A DNA stretch of 64,000 nucleotides from Lophius americanus (lineage: Eukaryota; Chordata; Actinopteri; Lophiiformes; Lophiidae): positions 14,782,501-14,846,500 of the forward strand of contig JBBDHG010000009.1 in assembly GCA_037951165.1 (NCBI GenBank), in the 5' to 3' direction. This document shows, piece after piece, positions 37,401-43,305 of this stretch. The translations under genes were made by a program, and so were the position numbers. Within the stretch, counting starts at the first letter, position 1. Each line of letters opens with the position of its first letter. Below the pieces are notes generated by a model. That model saw only the letters and a program-made list of their open reading frames with translations. It was not told the origin of the DNA and did not search any database.

Positions 37401-40400
37401 ACGCAGCCTGGGGACCACTGCTGTTCAGTTTAGGACAAGTGTTTGGATTAGGTTTTGTTTGTTCCTTACCGGATATCTGGGCGTGGTGAACTGCACAGAA
37501 TCTGTCTATTCTTGTCAGTACAGTGGCAGATAGGGACAGTCTCACATCCATCTCTGGCTCCAGCATTGCCCTTTACTTATTCTTCAGATATGCCAGTTTG
37601 GAACTCTCACAGAGGGAAAAAACACTTTACTGCTAGACATTGAAACTACAAGACCAGGGACCACTTGCAATGCCTTCACGGACCATCAGGGGGCCGCGGA
37701 CCACTGGTTGAAAACCCCAGGTTTAGATCATATCTCAATGAGATACTTGCTTAGGTGTTATACCTTCTCAGCTACTACGTCTGACCTGTGGTGGGCCTCA
37801 AGGGTCAATTTTAGGTCCAGTTCTGTTTTCTCCGAACAAGCTGTCTCTGGTATCTTTTTTTTCTTTTCATAACACAATCTCGCCTATCACTTCTACGCTC
37901 ACAATACTCTGATCAAACTTCCTCTGAAACCTAACAGTCTCATCCAGTGATGCCATCTCCAACTGTTTGCCTGAGCTTAAAACATGGCTCAATCAAAATA
38001 TTCTCTTCCTGAATCAAAATAAAATACATTATAGTCGTAATCCGTATTCTAACAATATATCAGAGTGTCTCGGTTTTAGGGCGCCCGACTGTGAACCGCA
38101 GGACGAGAAACTCTGAACTGAATTATTTTTCATTTGTCTCTTGATTTTGACAAAACAATCGTATTTTGACTGAAAGTTTGGGCAAGGGACAAACCCTCAT
38201 TTCTTGAGAAAGACACTCATGTTGTCATGAGTTCTAGTCTGGACTGGGCTGGACAGTCCAAGATTTAATATTAAATATTGTTGTTTGCTTTTAATTGCTT
38301 AAATGTACGAGTTGCCCTTTACCTGTCAAGAAACCACGTTTTCAAAATCTACAGCTGAGAATCAACCGCTTCTATTGGTGCTGAGATCCAGACACCTATA
38401 GGGCTGACCGGGCTTGACCGGGACCTTCTCAGTGACAGGTCATGGACATCGCTGCTAGAGTTGGAAAACGCACCGTCTTTTAAAAACGCACCTCTTCACA
38501 TTAGCATATCCAAACCAGACCATGAAAGTTTGAAAAATGGCTTAACCCTTCTCAACTGAATCTGATCTTATAACTGGTCTGTTTCTATCAGTCTCTTAAG
38601 GTTTCCTCAACCTGATTTTAAACCTTCTAAGATAAGATAAAATGAGAAGATACTTTATTCATCCCACATGGGTAAATCCCTTTACCTTCTCAAGCATTTA
38701 CTTAATTTTATTTCTTAAGTTGGGTTTTTTTATACTGTTATGCACCTTATTCAACTGGAAATAAAAAAGAAAAGAAATGGGCTTGACTGTAAGTTTAATC
38801 AGGTCAGACTATCATGGGCCTGGTGCTTGTATGACATAATGGGGAAACTGAGCTGTCCTGGTGGAGGTTTGCTCACTTTAGCTGCTGTCCAGTTTAAATA
38901 TTTGAATCTTCTGTAATCAGTTTATTTCCTGGTGCATGGTTGTTTGCTAAAAAAGTAATATAATTTAAAAGTGAGTATTATTCTAAACCTGAATTGCGTT
39001 TCTTATTCCTTCTCCATTTCACCTCTCTGCTTAGATTTCCCTCGTCCTGACTGCCGTCTTTGCTGTTGTGGTTTTCCGGCTCATCGCGATGGAGAAGTTT
39101 GCGTCCCTCAACTGGTATTTTGTGAAGAAGAACTGGCAGTTTGCCACCTCCGGCACTGGCGTCTGCATCAACTTTATGATTATCATGTCTCTAAATGTGG
39201 TGGGTTTCTGGACGAGCGTCATCCATAAAGGGTTATGTGTGCTGTCAAACAAATGCTTCATGAAATATTTGTTTAGAACTTTGTTCCAGGAACTATTGCA
39301 TCCATAGCCAGAGAGACTTTTCTGCTCATGGTCATTATCCTCCTCTCGTTTCTCATGAGTGCTATCATCTTGTCAGGTTTATGAAAAGGTGGCCTATCTG
39401 CTGACAAATTTAGGTGAGCATCGTCCTCATGCCTGTATTTAAACCTCTGTTGTTTCTATCCTCCCAGATAGAGGGTAGAGAAGCCCTCGTTCACATCTCA
39501 TTTCTCCCTCCTTAGAGCACCCACGGACGGAGTCTGAGTGGGAGAACAGCTTTTCACTCAAGATGTTCCTGTTCCAGTTTGTTAATTTGAACAGCTCTAC
39601 GTTTTACATCGCTTTCTTTCTCGGAAGGTAGGCCGCGTGCCGTGAACAACCTTTTTACAAAGAAATTAATGGGAGATTGTAAAAGCAGTTCGATTCCAAC
39701 GCCCCTGTCATGCATGCCAAGCATACAAATCTTCCCGCCGAGTTAATTTTGACCATTAGCTAAGTACTTGTTGGATCTATATAGAACTCTATAAATGTTT
39801 TTCTCTTACCTTCTTGCTCAGGGTTTATTAGTTTCCCTCTGATTGAATTTCACAGCTAATGTTGCCGCTCTCACTGTGTTCAGGTTTGCTGGCAGGCCTG
39901 GAAAATACAATAAACTCTTTAATCGATGGAGACTGGAGGAGGTGAGTGTATCGCCGTCAGTGGAGTCATCTTTGCTTTCTGTTTTTTTAGGATATGTTTA
40001 CCTCTTAAAGAAATGAATCTTGCTCATGATCCGCTTATATTTTTATGAGAAGCATAAATCTGTCACGTTGTTGTTAGAATCCGAATGTTTAACAACAGAA
40101 TAGAATGGCGTCTGTCTCATAGTTTGCTCATAGTTATGAAATGCCGTGCAAGACATTTGAATGTCACGAGGTTTTCTTTCTTCATTTTTGTCTCAGTGTC
40201 ACCCCAGCGGCTGTTTAATTGATCTGTGCCTGCAAATGGGAGTCATCATGACCCTCAAACAAATCTGGAACAACTTCATGGAGCTCGGTTACCCGTGAGT
40301 GACGTTAATTTAGTCATTGAACCATTACTCATTCCATATTTATTGACAGTGCGGTAAATTCAAGTGATTGGCGTTACACAACTTGTACAGGTTTTTTTTG

Positions 40401-43305
40401 CCCTTGGTCCATTATCGTGGATTTCCTTCATGGAAAAAATACATCAGATCCTCTTCTGTGGGGGTTTTAGTTAAATGGTGAACTGTCAGGGATGATTGGT
40501 TGGAGATGACAGCTAGCTGCTTGCTATAATTTCAGGTTGCTGCAGAACTGGTGGTCTCGTAGGAAGATGAAGAAAGGAAGTGGCGGAGGGCCGAATGTAG
40601 AAAATAAAGCCCAGCTTCCCCAGTGGGACAAAGACTGGAATCTTCAGCCAATGAACGCGCATGGACTCGTGGACGAATACCTCGAAATGGGTAAAACAGA
40701 CGATGTTTTTAAGAAAGGAATCAACCTGAGGGGGAAGGGGGAAAAAATCAAAATGAAGGCTGTAAGCGTAGTTTGTGCCACTGTTGTGATGGACATCCAA
40801 CAAAATGTATCCTAACAGCTTTTTCCTCTGCAGTTCTCCAGTTTGGCTTCACCACCATCTTTGTAGCGGCGTTCCCTCTGGCTCCTCTCCTGGCTCTGCT
40901 CAACAACATAATTGAGATTCGTCTTGACGCCTACAAGTTTGTCACTCAGTGGAGGAGACCAATGCCTGCCCGAGCCACAGACATAGGTCAGTAAGATCTC
41001 TCACTGCCCCCATACCTCTTAATGCCTCTCACACCGAGTCTGTGTTATTTTTAGATGGAGACACTTTTTTCCTACAGTAAAGCATTTTCCATCCCATGGA
41101 GATGGAAGCCTTCCCACATCCTCTGTTTTCGTGCACTGCCATATGCTACACTTCCATTCCCTCCAGCTCACCTCCACATCCACCTCCAACCGTCGGCCTC
41201 CCAACATTTACTGTGGCATACTGCCCCATCGTTAAAGGAACAGTTCACCCTGAAACACAAAAGCTTTAATTGAACCCATTCACTTTCAGTCATTTAGAAT
41301 CAAAATGTATCACTGCTTCAGAGGTTTAAGTGGGAATTTTACCAACTAGACAAAAGACCCAATTCAAAATAAACAAAAATAAAGCACATGATATTTTTTC
41401 TTCCGAGAATAAAGTAGCATCAATAACCTTTATTTTTTATGCACCCGAAACATTGACATCATAGCAATGTATGTAGATGAATAATGTCTATGCAGCATAT
41501 CTGAAGACTTATGAGATTCGTTATGGAAACTATTTACCCATATTAATTATTATTAACATTTCATCGCAAAAATAATTCATAGAATGTGGATAAATGTTAT
41601 AAATTACTGAAGCGCAATGAATTCGATATAAAAAAAAAAAACGGTTATCCCCAGTTTTCGAGGGAATTACCTCATTAATTCAGAAAAGAACAGAGCATTA
41701 TTTTAGACGGATAATAGCAGTTTAGTTTATTAATACATTTGTATTTGGTCTTGGATTGAGGCATTGATACTCTTGTCTTTAAGTAGAGAAATACTCGTGT
41801 AAAGATTCCTGGGCCTTTAAACAGTACAGATGGTTTTGTTACAGCTGTCACAGGAACTTGAGGTTCAGACAGAAAGCTCATTGGGATCTGTTTGACTCTG
41901 CAGTATTTATCCAGGACCAGTTGAATCTATTTGACATCCATTTTAAGTAATAGTTTTGTTCAGGGTTGCAGGGAGCAGGAGACTTTCCTAGCTGACATTG
42001 GACAAGAGGCTGCGTACGCCCTGGACGAGCCAACAGTTGATCACAGGATCAACATGTAGAGACAGACAAGCATTCACACGCATATTCACACCTACAGGCA
42101 ATTCAGAGTCACCAGGTCACCAGGTCACCTATAGTGCATGTTTTTGGACTGTGGGAGGAAGCCGGAGCATCCGAAATAAGTCTCTATTTTTTCCGCATGA
42201 ATCAGATATCTAACTGGTTTATTCAGAAAAAACAGGTCAACATTGTTTTTCCTCTAGTGAAAGTTTAATGACTCTCATTTTAAGGAGCAGCTTTTTCTTT
42301 CTCAGTTGTCAGTTCTTATCATTTGCATGAAGTATTTTAACGTTTCACCGGTGTAAAGCGTAGAGCTGTAAGCCTCACAGAACTTAACTCTGTCTTGTAG
42401 GAAAACGAATTTATCCATTTTTGCTCCGCTACAGTTTCTAACACGGTGACACATTTTTACTTTCTTGTGTTTTGTCTGTCAGGGATCTGGCATGGGATTC
42501 TCGAAGGTATCGGCGTGCTGGCGGTCATCACCAACGCCTTTGTCATTGCCATCACCTCAGACTACATCCCCCGCTTTGTTTATGCCTTCAAATACGGCCC
42601 GTGTGTGGACAAGGGACACCACCATGACAATGAGTAAGGGTTCAACACAATGTGTGCGCATCCAGTCCATCCGCAAGAGTGACTTATGTTCCGGTTTGAT
42701 AGCTTCTCCTCTCTGCCGCAGGTGTTTGCGGGGCTACATGAACAGCAGCCTGTCTGTGTTTGAAATGATTGACGCCAACAGCAGCCAGACTAGATACTGC
42801 AGGTACAGAGACTACAGAGCGCCACCGTGGAGCTCGGTGCCATACGAATTTACCCTGCAGTTCTGGCACGTCCTGGCCGCCAGGCTGGCCTTCATCATTG
42901 TCTTTGAGGTCTGTCTGCACTCTTTCTCTCTCTTTGTGTGTGTTTTCCAGCCGTGCAGACGGCCAAAAGTAAATCCAGTTAGGTGTTCTCATGTCTGTTT
43001 TTACCATTTTCAACCCAGGGGCTGTCATTGTTAAACAAGAATCTCACAAACTGAATTTAGGTGATTGAATCTTACTTCTATTGAAAGATGAGGCATTTAA
43101 CAATGCTCAATGCTTCCCACAGCACCTGGTGTTTGGAATCAAGTCCTTCATAGCGTACCTCATTCCAGACATGCCAAAGGATCTCTGCGACCGTATGAGG
43201 AGGGAAAAGTACCTGATGCAGGAGATGATGTACGAGGCGGAGCTGGAGCACCTGCAGAAGGAGAGGAAGAAGAACGGACGGCGCTATCACCATGAGTGGC
43301 CTTAG
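2508..43305 (+). CDS. ano3: ano3, anoctamin-3 (TMEM16C), complete spliced coding region in 25 recognised exons
   Basis: Anoctamin-3 is a ten-helix membrane protein of the TMEM16 family, linked in mammals to calcium-dependent lipid scrambling and to modulation of the KCNT1 potassium channel; human ANO3 variants cause dystonia. Joined exons give 958 residues (human about 981). The N-terminus (MVHHSGSIQSFKKQKG), the SLKPSRRSLPCLAQS block, the cytoplasmic anoctamin domain (about 150-360), helices from about residue 360 to 925 and the C-terminal HHEWP all match remembered ANO3. Calcium-site residues are visible: N675 and E679 in NNFMEL, E730 and E733 in DEYLEM, E762 and D766 in NNIIEIRLD. The start is fixed by an in-frame TAA at 2478-2480 and a good Kozak context. 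All intron phases fit and no frameshift is seen. The paralogue ANO4 is less likely, given the N-terminus and the neighbouring fibin. A short exon between residues 228 and 229 was not located. Confidence 0.96.
3960..5200. other. strongly AT-rich stretch of intron 1
   Basis: Long A/T-rich DNA with many TAATTATT and AAAT words and almost no CpG. No open frame or repeat family was recognised. The rest of intron 1 (2554-18007) also has no exon I can support. Confidence 0.6.
6100..7510 (-). mobile_element. degenerate Tc1-like transposon
   Basis: Read on the minus strand, 6845-7030 encodes LWSDESRFEL and, further on, GGGGGIMILH, the WSDESRF and GGGSIMLWG signatures of Tc1 transposases. 6997-7215 holds a GIHRSVARKK segment like the transposase DNA-binding part. 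The right portion matches a 26.1-kb copy (CTGGTAG, TCTGGGT, CAACCAGTT). Many stops and frameshifts make it inactive. The left limit is uncertain. Confidence 0.7.
9020..9830 (-). mobile_element. degenerate Tc1-like (Tcb type) transposase gene
   Basis: The minus strand reads RRRTVTKQQDLLLSVRWNRR, then TAGALQNDLQQ, matching the N-terminal helix-turn-helix part of fish Tcb-like transposases. Towards 9100 it carries remnants of the catalytic region (TDDSRLTL, FPDLNPPEDLWD-like). It is broken by stop codons. Another copy of the same type lies at 56 kb in the opposite orientation. Confidence 0.78.
10084..10151. repeat. 18-bp minisatellite, 3.8 copies
   Basis: The unit AACGTCTGTGGGTCATAT is repeated with no visible mismatch. 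On the minus strand it reads as repeats of DPQTLY. Confidence 0.95.
10315..10408 (-). mobile_element. LINE 3' tail with (TAA)n, inverted
   Basis: A (TAA)n run is followed by a tail of about 50 bases (CACTTTACATTTGGATCAAA core) found again at 36130-36205, 57445-57505 and 58025-58085. The repeat-plus-tail structure is typical of the 3' end of a non-LTR retrotransposon. The clade was not identified. Confidence 0.65.
11700..11880. repeat. possible MITE (ACCGGCAGC / ACGGTAAAA words)
   Basis: TTTTACCGGCAGC, ACGGTAAAAT and TTTTACAGT words resemble a common fish miniature inverted-repeat family. Ends were not resolved. Confidence 0.3.
12260..12610 (+). repeat. dispersed fish repeat family C, copy 1
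   Basis: Shows GTCTGTTGGCTTGTCTGTTT, then a block with ACCATTGCAAGAT, and ends CCTTGGTGGACG, words also seen in other orientations at 35560-36450 and 47840-47995. It appears to be a common teleost interspersed repeat whose class I cannot assign. Confidence 0.45.
12950..13000. repeat. imperfect (CA)n microsatellite
   Basis: Interrupted CA dinucleotides with AAAACAC and GCACATGC breaks. Confidence 0.85.
13680..13960 (-). mobile_element. LINE reverse-transcriptase fragment (L2/CR1-like)
   Basis: The minus strand encodes SSGAPLTCGVPPGSMLGPLL and FSIYMLPL, the conserved GVPQGSxLGPLLFxxY motif of non-LTR reverse transcriptases. It is truncated, and (TAA)-rich sequence borders it on the left. Confidence 0.75.
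15515..15670 (-). repeat. dispersed fish repeat family B, copy (inverted)
   Basis: Reads ACATGGTGGCATAGTTCCTA, then TCACAGCAAG, then GGTACTTCAGCTTCTTCCA: the reverse complement of the family seen at 54843-55225. It is a very common teleost interspersed element; class not assigned. Confidence 0.6.
16647..16719. repeat. (CA)n microsatellite
   Basis: About 36 CA units with one AAA interruption. It creates long artificial His-Thr frames. Confidence 0.97.
17472..17895 (-). mobile_element. Tc1-like transposon end, degenerate
   Basis: Starts with CAGTGCTGTGGAGAAAT directly after a TA dinucleotide, as expected for a Tc1/mariner terminus. It continues with GGTGGAATCCTGGCCCTC, TTCTTTGCAGA, GAGCTGCTCTTTT and CAGACTTTTAACAGGCTACT, blocks of a common fish Tc1-like transposase gene read on the reverse strand. 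The distal half is missing. Confidence 0.72.
18008..18214 (+). CDS. ano3: ano3 exon 2 (residues 16-85)
   Basis: Acceptor TCCCCAG, donor GTCAGT; phase 1 to phase 1. Carries the SLKPSRRSLPCLAQS block of ANO3, followed by a Ser/Pro-rich disordered cytoplasmic stretch. The frame runs on open past the donor, but the downstream residues no longer resemble anoctamin. Confidence 0.93.
18215..21651 (+). other. ano3 intron 2, no gene seen
   Basis: Contains one LINE tail (20325-20500) and otherwise unassigned sequence. Short open frames lack recognisable homology. Confidence 0.6.
20325..20500 (+). mobile_element. L2-type LINE 3' end fragment
   Basis: AGGTTTCTGCCTGTTAAAGG, then GAGTTTTTCTTTT, CCCCAAGTACTTG and TATACAAATAAAGT follow the order of the 3' end of fish L2 elements. 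A related copy lies at 47560-47750. Confidence 0.65.
21652..21782 (+). CDS. ano3: ano3 exon 3 (residues 85-128)
   Basis: Encodes the acidic, poorly conserved N-terminal stretch starting EDGKDHYTEESE. Phase 1 to 0, donor GTACCA. The acceptor is a tandem CAGCAG (21646-21651). Using the upstream AG would start the exon at 21649 and add one Ala in frame. Confidence 0.88.
21914..22069 (+). CDS. ano3: ano3 exon 4 (residues 129-180)
   Basis: Starts the anoctamin dimerisation domain. The motifs GKKRIDYILVYKKS and TFEKNLRAEGLMLEKE are near-identical to ANO3. Phase 0 at both ends, acceptor CTGCAG, donor GTAAAA. Confidence 0.95.
22164..22264 (+). CDS. ano3: ano3 exon 5 (residues 181-214)
   Basis: Encodes DIMFVKVNAPWDTLCKYAEQ followed by MNIRMPFR of the cytoplasmic domain. 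The acceptor is CAAAG after a T-rich tract; donor GTAACA; phase 0 to 2. Confidence 0.95.
22300..22900 (+). repeat. dispersed repeat family A, copy 2 (ano3 intron 5)
   Basis: Aligns by eye with 350-700: a GCAGATCCTT..GTGT block, then GTGCAAGGAAGAACTGGA, then ATAATTTCTCAA. It is longer than copy 1 and fills most of the intron between exons 5 and 6. Confidence 0.6.
23270..23314 (+). CDS. ano3: ano3 exon 6 (residues 214-229)
   Basis: A 45-nt micro-exon encoding RKKCYYTDWKSKTLGR, aligned with the RKKCYYTDGRSKSMGR segment of the mammalian protein. Acceptor CCTTAAG, strong donor GTAAGT, phase 2 at both ends. Confidence 0.9.
24921..25050. repeat. (GATG)n-type tetranucleotide array
   Basis: Variants GATG, GATGCATG, GGCG and GACA within one array, located inside the Tc1-like relic. 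Confidence 0.95.
25440..25615. repeat. dispersed fish repeat family D fragment
   Basis: Carries GAGGAGCAGTGGGCCGCC, CATCTTGCTCAATAACAC and GGGATTGAACCACCGACC. This 'GCTCAAGGGCAC ... GAACC' type sequence also occurs at 31430-31600. Confidence 0.5.
26268..26364. repeat. 18-bp minisatellite, five full copies plus a partial
   Basis: The unit CTTTGGTTCTTGAAGGGT is repeated without visible mismatch. On the plus strand it reads as LVLEGS repeats. It abuts a LINE fragment. Confidence 0.95.
26365..26600 (+). mobile_element. non-LTR retrotransposon 3' end, degenerate
   Basis: GAGGTTTTTCAGGCACGTCC, TAGGAGGAGACCC and, at the end, GATAAGTGGAAGAAAATGGA form the well-known 3' end of a fish LINE family, which usually ends in (ATGG)n. 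The encoded remnant is RRRPRTHWRYIGGTLAWD. The clade (Rex1- or RTE-like) is uncertain. Confidence 0.6.
27364..27453 (+). CDS. ano3: ano3 exon 7 (residues 229-259)
   Basis: Encodes NPMKLDKEALPDLEETDCY and then the TAPFSRARMH motif of the anoctamin cytoplasmic domain. Acceptor TTCCCAG, donor GTAAGG, phase 2 at both ends. Mammalian ANO3 has about 14 further residues just before NPM, from an exon not found here. Confidence 0.93.
27967..28073 (+). CDS. ano3: ano3 exon 8 (residues 259-295)
   Basis: Encodes HFTINNRETFFSNSTRSRIV and the following KYEDGKSKMG segment. Acceptor TTCCAG, donor GTAATG, phase 2 to 1. Confidence 0.95.
28459..28490. repeat. (CA)n microsatellite
   Basis: About 16 CA units in ano3 intron 8 (28074-29564), which otherwise holds nothing recognised. 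Confidence 0.95.
29565..29620 (+). CDS. ano3: ano3 exon 9 (residues 295-313)
   Basis: A 56-nt exon for GINRLLGNNTYEAAFPPHE. Acceptor CTGTAG, donor GTGAGA, phase 1 to 0. Confidence 0.94.
29707..29828 (+). CDS. ano3: ano3 exon 10 (residues 314-354)
   Basis: Encodes the highly conserved LLYERWARWGIWYKYQPLDL run just before the first helix. Acceptor CTTCAG, donor GTAGTC, phase 0 to 2. Confidence 0.95.
31226..31330 (-). repeat. dispersed fish repeat family B fragment
   Basis: GTGCATGTTCTCCTCATG, CAGGGTGTACCCTACATCTT and GATGTGAGCTGGGAAGGAT are the reverse complement of parts of the 54.9-kb copy, rearranged by a deletion. Confidence 0.55.
31430..31600. repeat. dispersed fish repeat family D fragment
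   Basis: Contains GTCTTGCTCAAGGGCACCGT, followed by a degenerate GAACC-type block and CTATTGAGCTACC. Recognised as a common teleost repeat; class unknown. Confidence 0.5.
31688..31822 (+). CDS. ano3: ano3 exon 11 (residues 354-399), first transmembrane helix
   Basis: Encodes YFGEKIGLYFAWLGWYTGM and the hydrophobic TM1 that follows. The acceptor is CAGGAG at 31685-31690; use of the CAG keeps the residue count of the mammalian protein. Donor GTCAGT, phase 2 at both ends. Confidence 0.94.
31926..32022 (+). CDS. ano3: ano3 exon 12 (residues 399-431), first extracellular loop
   Basis: Encodes a cysteine-rich loop with ICEAHTTIMCAMCEDTC and DSCVYAK. The Cys spacing matches the disulphide-bonded TM1-TM2 loop of anoctamins. 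Acceptor TTGTCAG, donor GTGAGT, phase 2 to 0. Confidence 0.94.
32721..32781 (+). CDS. ano3: ano3 exon 13 (residues 432-452), start of TM2
   Basis: Encodes VTHLFDNGGTVFFAIFMAIW. Acceptor TTTCTAG, donor GTAGGT, phase 0 to 1. Confidence 0.95.
32782..34973 (+). other. ano3 intron 13, nothing recognised
   Basis: About 2.2 kb of low-complexity and unassigned sequence. No exon, RNA gene or known element was identified. Confidence 0.5.
34974..35056 (+). CDS. ano3: ano3 exon 14 (residues 452-479), end of TM2
   Basis: Encodes ATVFLEFWKRRRAELTYDWD followed by LIDWEEEE. Acceptor CCTGCAG, donor GTGTGT, phase 1 to 0. Confidence 0.95.
35226..35366 (+). CDS. ano3: ano3 exon 15 (residues 480-526)
   Basis: Encodes EELRPQFEAKYSRMERVNPI and the start of TM3 (LLVSVSGIFFM). 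Acceptor AACCAG, donor GTAAAC, phase 0 at both ends. Confidence 0.95.
35560..36450 (+). repeat. family C repeat, split by a LINE tail and other insertions
   Basis: 35560-35640 shows ACCTCCGCCAAGGATGTGTC and TGTTTGCAGG. 36390-36450 continues the family with GGTGATCTGGATCATCATCT and GATTCTTTACCGTTGTG. Between them lie a LINE tail (36130-36205) and an AAAGGTAC-rich stretch (36220-36300). Confidence 0.45.
36130..36205 (+). mobile_element. LINE 3' tail with (TTA)n
   Basis: GCACTTTGAGATTTGATCCA, then AATGTAAAGTGC and (TTA)n. It is the same tail as at 10.35, 57.45 and 58.03 kb. Confidence 0.65.
37344..37728. mobile_element. non-autonomous hAT-type MITE with 8-bp target duplication (ano3 intron 15)
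   Basis: The element itself is 37352-37720 (369 bp). Its ends are CAGGGGTTTTCAACCA and, inverted, CTGGGGTTTTCAACCA. It is flanked on both sides by the identical 8-mer GTTTAGAT (37344-37351 and 37721-37728). Terminal repeats of this kind with 8-bp duplications are diagnostic of hAT transposons. The interior has GGGGACCACT-type words and no transposase. Confidence 0.88.
37735..38570 (+). mobile_element. degenerate LINE reverse-transcriptase region
   Basis: The plus strand shows a broken TCGVPQGS-LGPVLF-like stretch near 37785-37850, followed by a FYAHNT segment in place of the usual FHCYADDT. Later sequence (38440-38510) resembles the RT C-terminal TFKxxLKTxLF region. Numerous stops and shifts. 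Assigned to the L2/CR1 group only loosely. Confidence 0.55.
39035..39199 (+). CDS. ano3: ano3 exon 16 (residues 527-581), TM3 and TM4
   Basis: Encodes ISLVLTAVFAVVVFRLIAME, the intervening loop, and WQFATSGTGVCINFMIIMSL. The acceptor TGCTTAG follows a pyrimidine tract; donor GTGGGT; phase 0 at both ends. Confidence 0.94.
39377..39413 (+). CDS. ano3: ano3 exon 17 (residues 582-594)
   Basis: A 37-nt exon for VYEKVAYLLTNL plus one base. Acceptor TTGTCAG, donor GTGAGC, phase 0 to 1. Confidence 0.93.
39516..39627 (+). CDS. ano3: ano3 exon 18 (residues 594-631), TM5
   Basis: Encodes EHPRTESEWENSFSLKMFLF and FVNLNSSTFYIAFFLGR, the segment containing the conserved fifth helix. Acceptor TCCTTAG, donor GTAGGC, phase 1 to 2. 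Confidence 0.95.
39884..39941 (+). CDS. ano3: ano3 exon 19 (residues 631-650)
   Basis: Encodes RFAGRPGKYNKLFNRWRLEE. Acceptor TGTTCAG, donor GTGAGT, phase 2 to 0. Confidence 0.94.
40197..40294 (+). CDS. ano3: ano3 exon 20 (residues 651-683), TM6 with calcium-site residues
   Basis: Encodes CHPSGCLIDLCLQMGVIMTL followed by KQIWNNFMELGYP. N675 and E679 of NNFME correspond to the first two calcium ligands of mouse ANO1 (N650, E654). Acceptor TCTCAG, donor GTGAGT, phase 0 to 2. Confidence 0.95.
40536..40690 (+). CDS. ano3: ano3 exon 21 (residues 683-735), TM6-TM7 linker
   Basis: Encodes LLQNWWSRRKMKKGSGGG, a variable linker, then WNLQPMNAHGLVDEYLEM. E730 and E733 align with calcium ligands E702 and E705 of mouse ANO1. 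Acceptor TTTCAG, donor GTAAAA, phase 2 to 1. Confidence 0.95.
40834..40986 (+). CDS. ano3: ano3 exon 22 (residues 735-786), TM7-TM8 with calcium-site residues
   Basis: Encodes VLQFGFTTIFVAAFPLAPLL followed by NNIIEIRLDAYKF. E762 and D766 match the last two calcium ligands of ANO1 (E734, D738). Acceptor CTGCAG, donor GTCAGT, phase 1 at both ends. Confidence 0.96.
41958..42190 (+). repeat. dispersed fish repeat family B copy (ano3 intron 22)
   Basis: GCTGACATTGGACAAGAGGC, CATTCACACGCATATTCACA, GGCAATTCAGAGTCACCAG and TTTTTGGACTGTGGGAGGAA match the 54.9-kb copy in order. No coding capacity. Confidence 0.75.
42483..42633 (+). CDS. ano3: ano3 exon 23 (residues 786-836), TM9
   Basis: Encodes GIWHGILEGIGVLAVITNAF, the rest of TM9 and SDYIPRFVYAFKYGPC, ending in a His-rich GHHHDNE loop. 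Acceptor CTGTCAG, donor GTAAGG, phase 1 to 2. Confidence 0.95.
42722..42908 (+). CDS. ano3: ano3 exon 24 (residues 836-898), last loop and start of TM10
   Basis: Encodes CLRGYMNSSLSVFEMIDANS, the YCRYRDYRAPPWSS motif typical of anoctamins, and WHVLAARLAFIIVFE. NSS is a possible N-glycosylation site in the outer loop. Acceptor CCGCAG, donor GTCTGT, phase 2 to 0. Confidence 0.95.
43123..43305 (+). CDS. ano3: ano3 exon 25 (residues 899-958 and stop)
   Basis: Encodes HLVFGIKSFIAYLIPDMPKD and a charged cytoplasmic tail with REKYLMQEMMYEAELEHLQ, ending HHEWP and TAG (43303-43305). Acceptor TCCCACAG. The tail length equals that of mammalian ANO3. Confidence 0.96.
   Translation, partial: HLVFGIKSFIAYLIPDMPKDLCDRMRREKYLMQEMMYEAELEHLQKERKKNGRRYHHEWP

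Noticed and set aside
42465..43034. 189-codon plus-strand open frame
   Set aside because: It overlaps ano3 exons 23 and 24 in another frame and runs through the intron between them; its residues have no homology I recognise.
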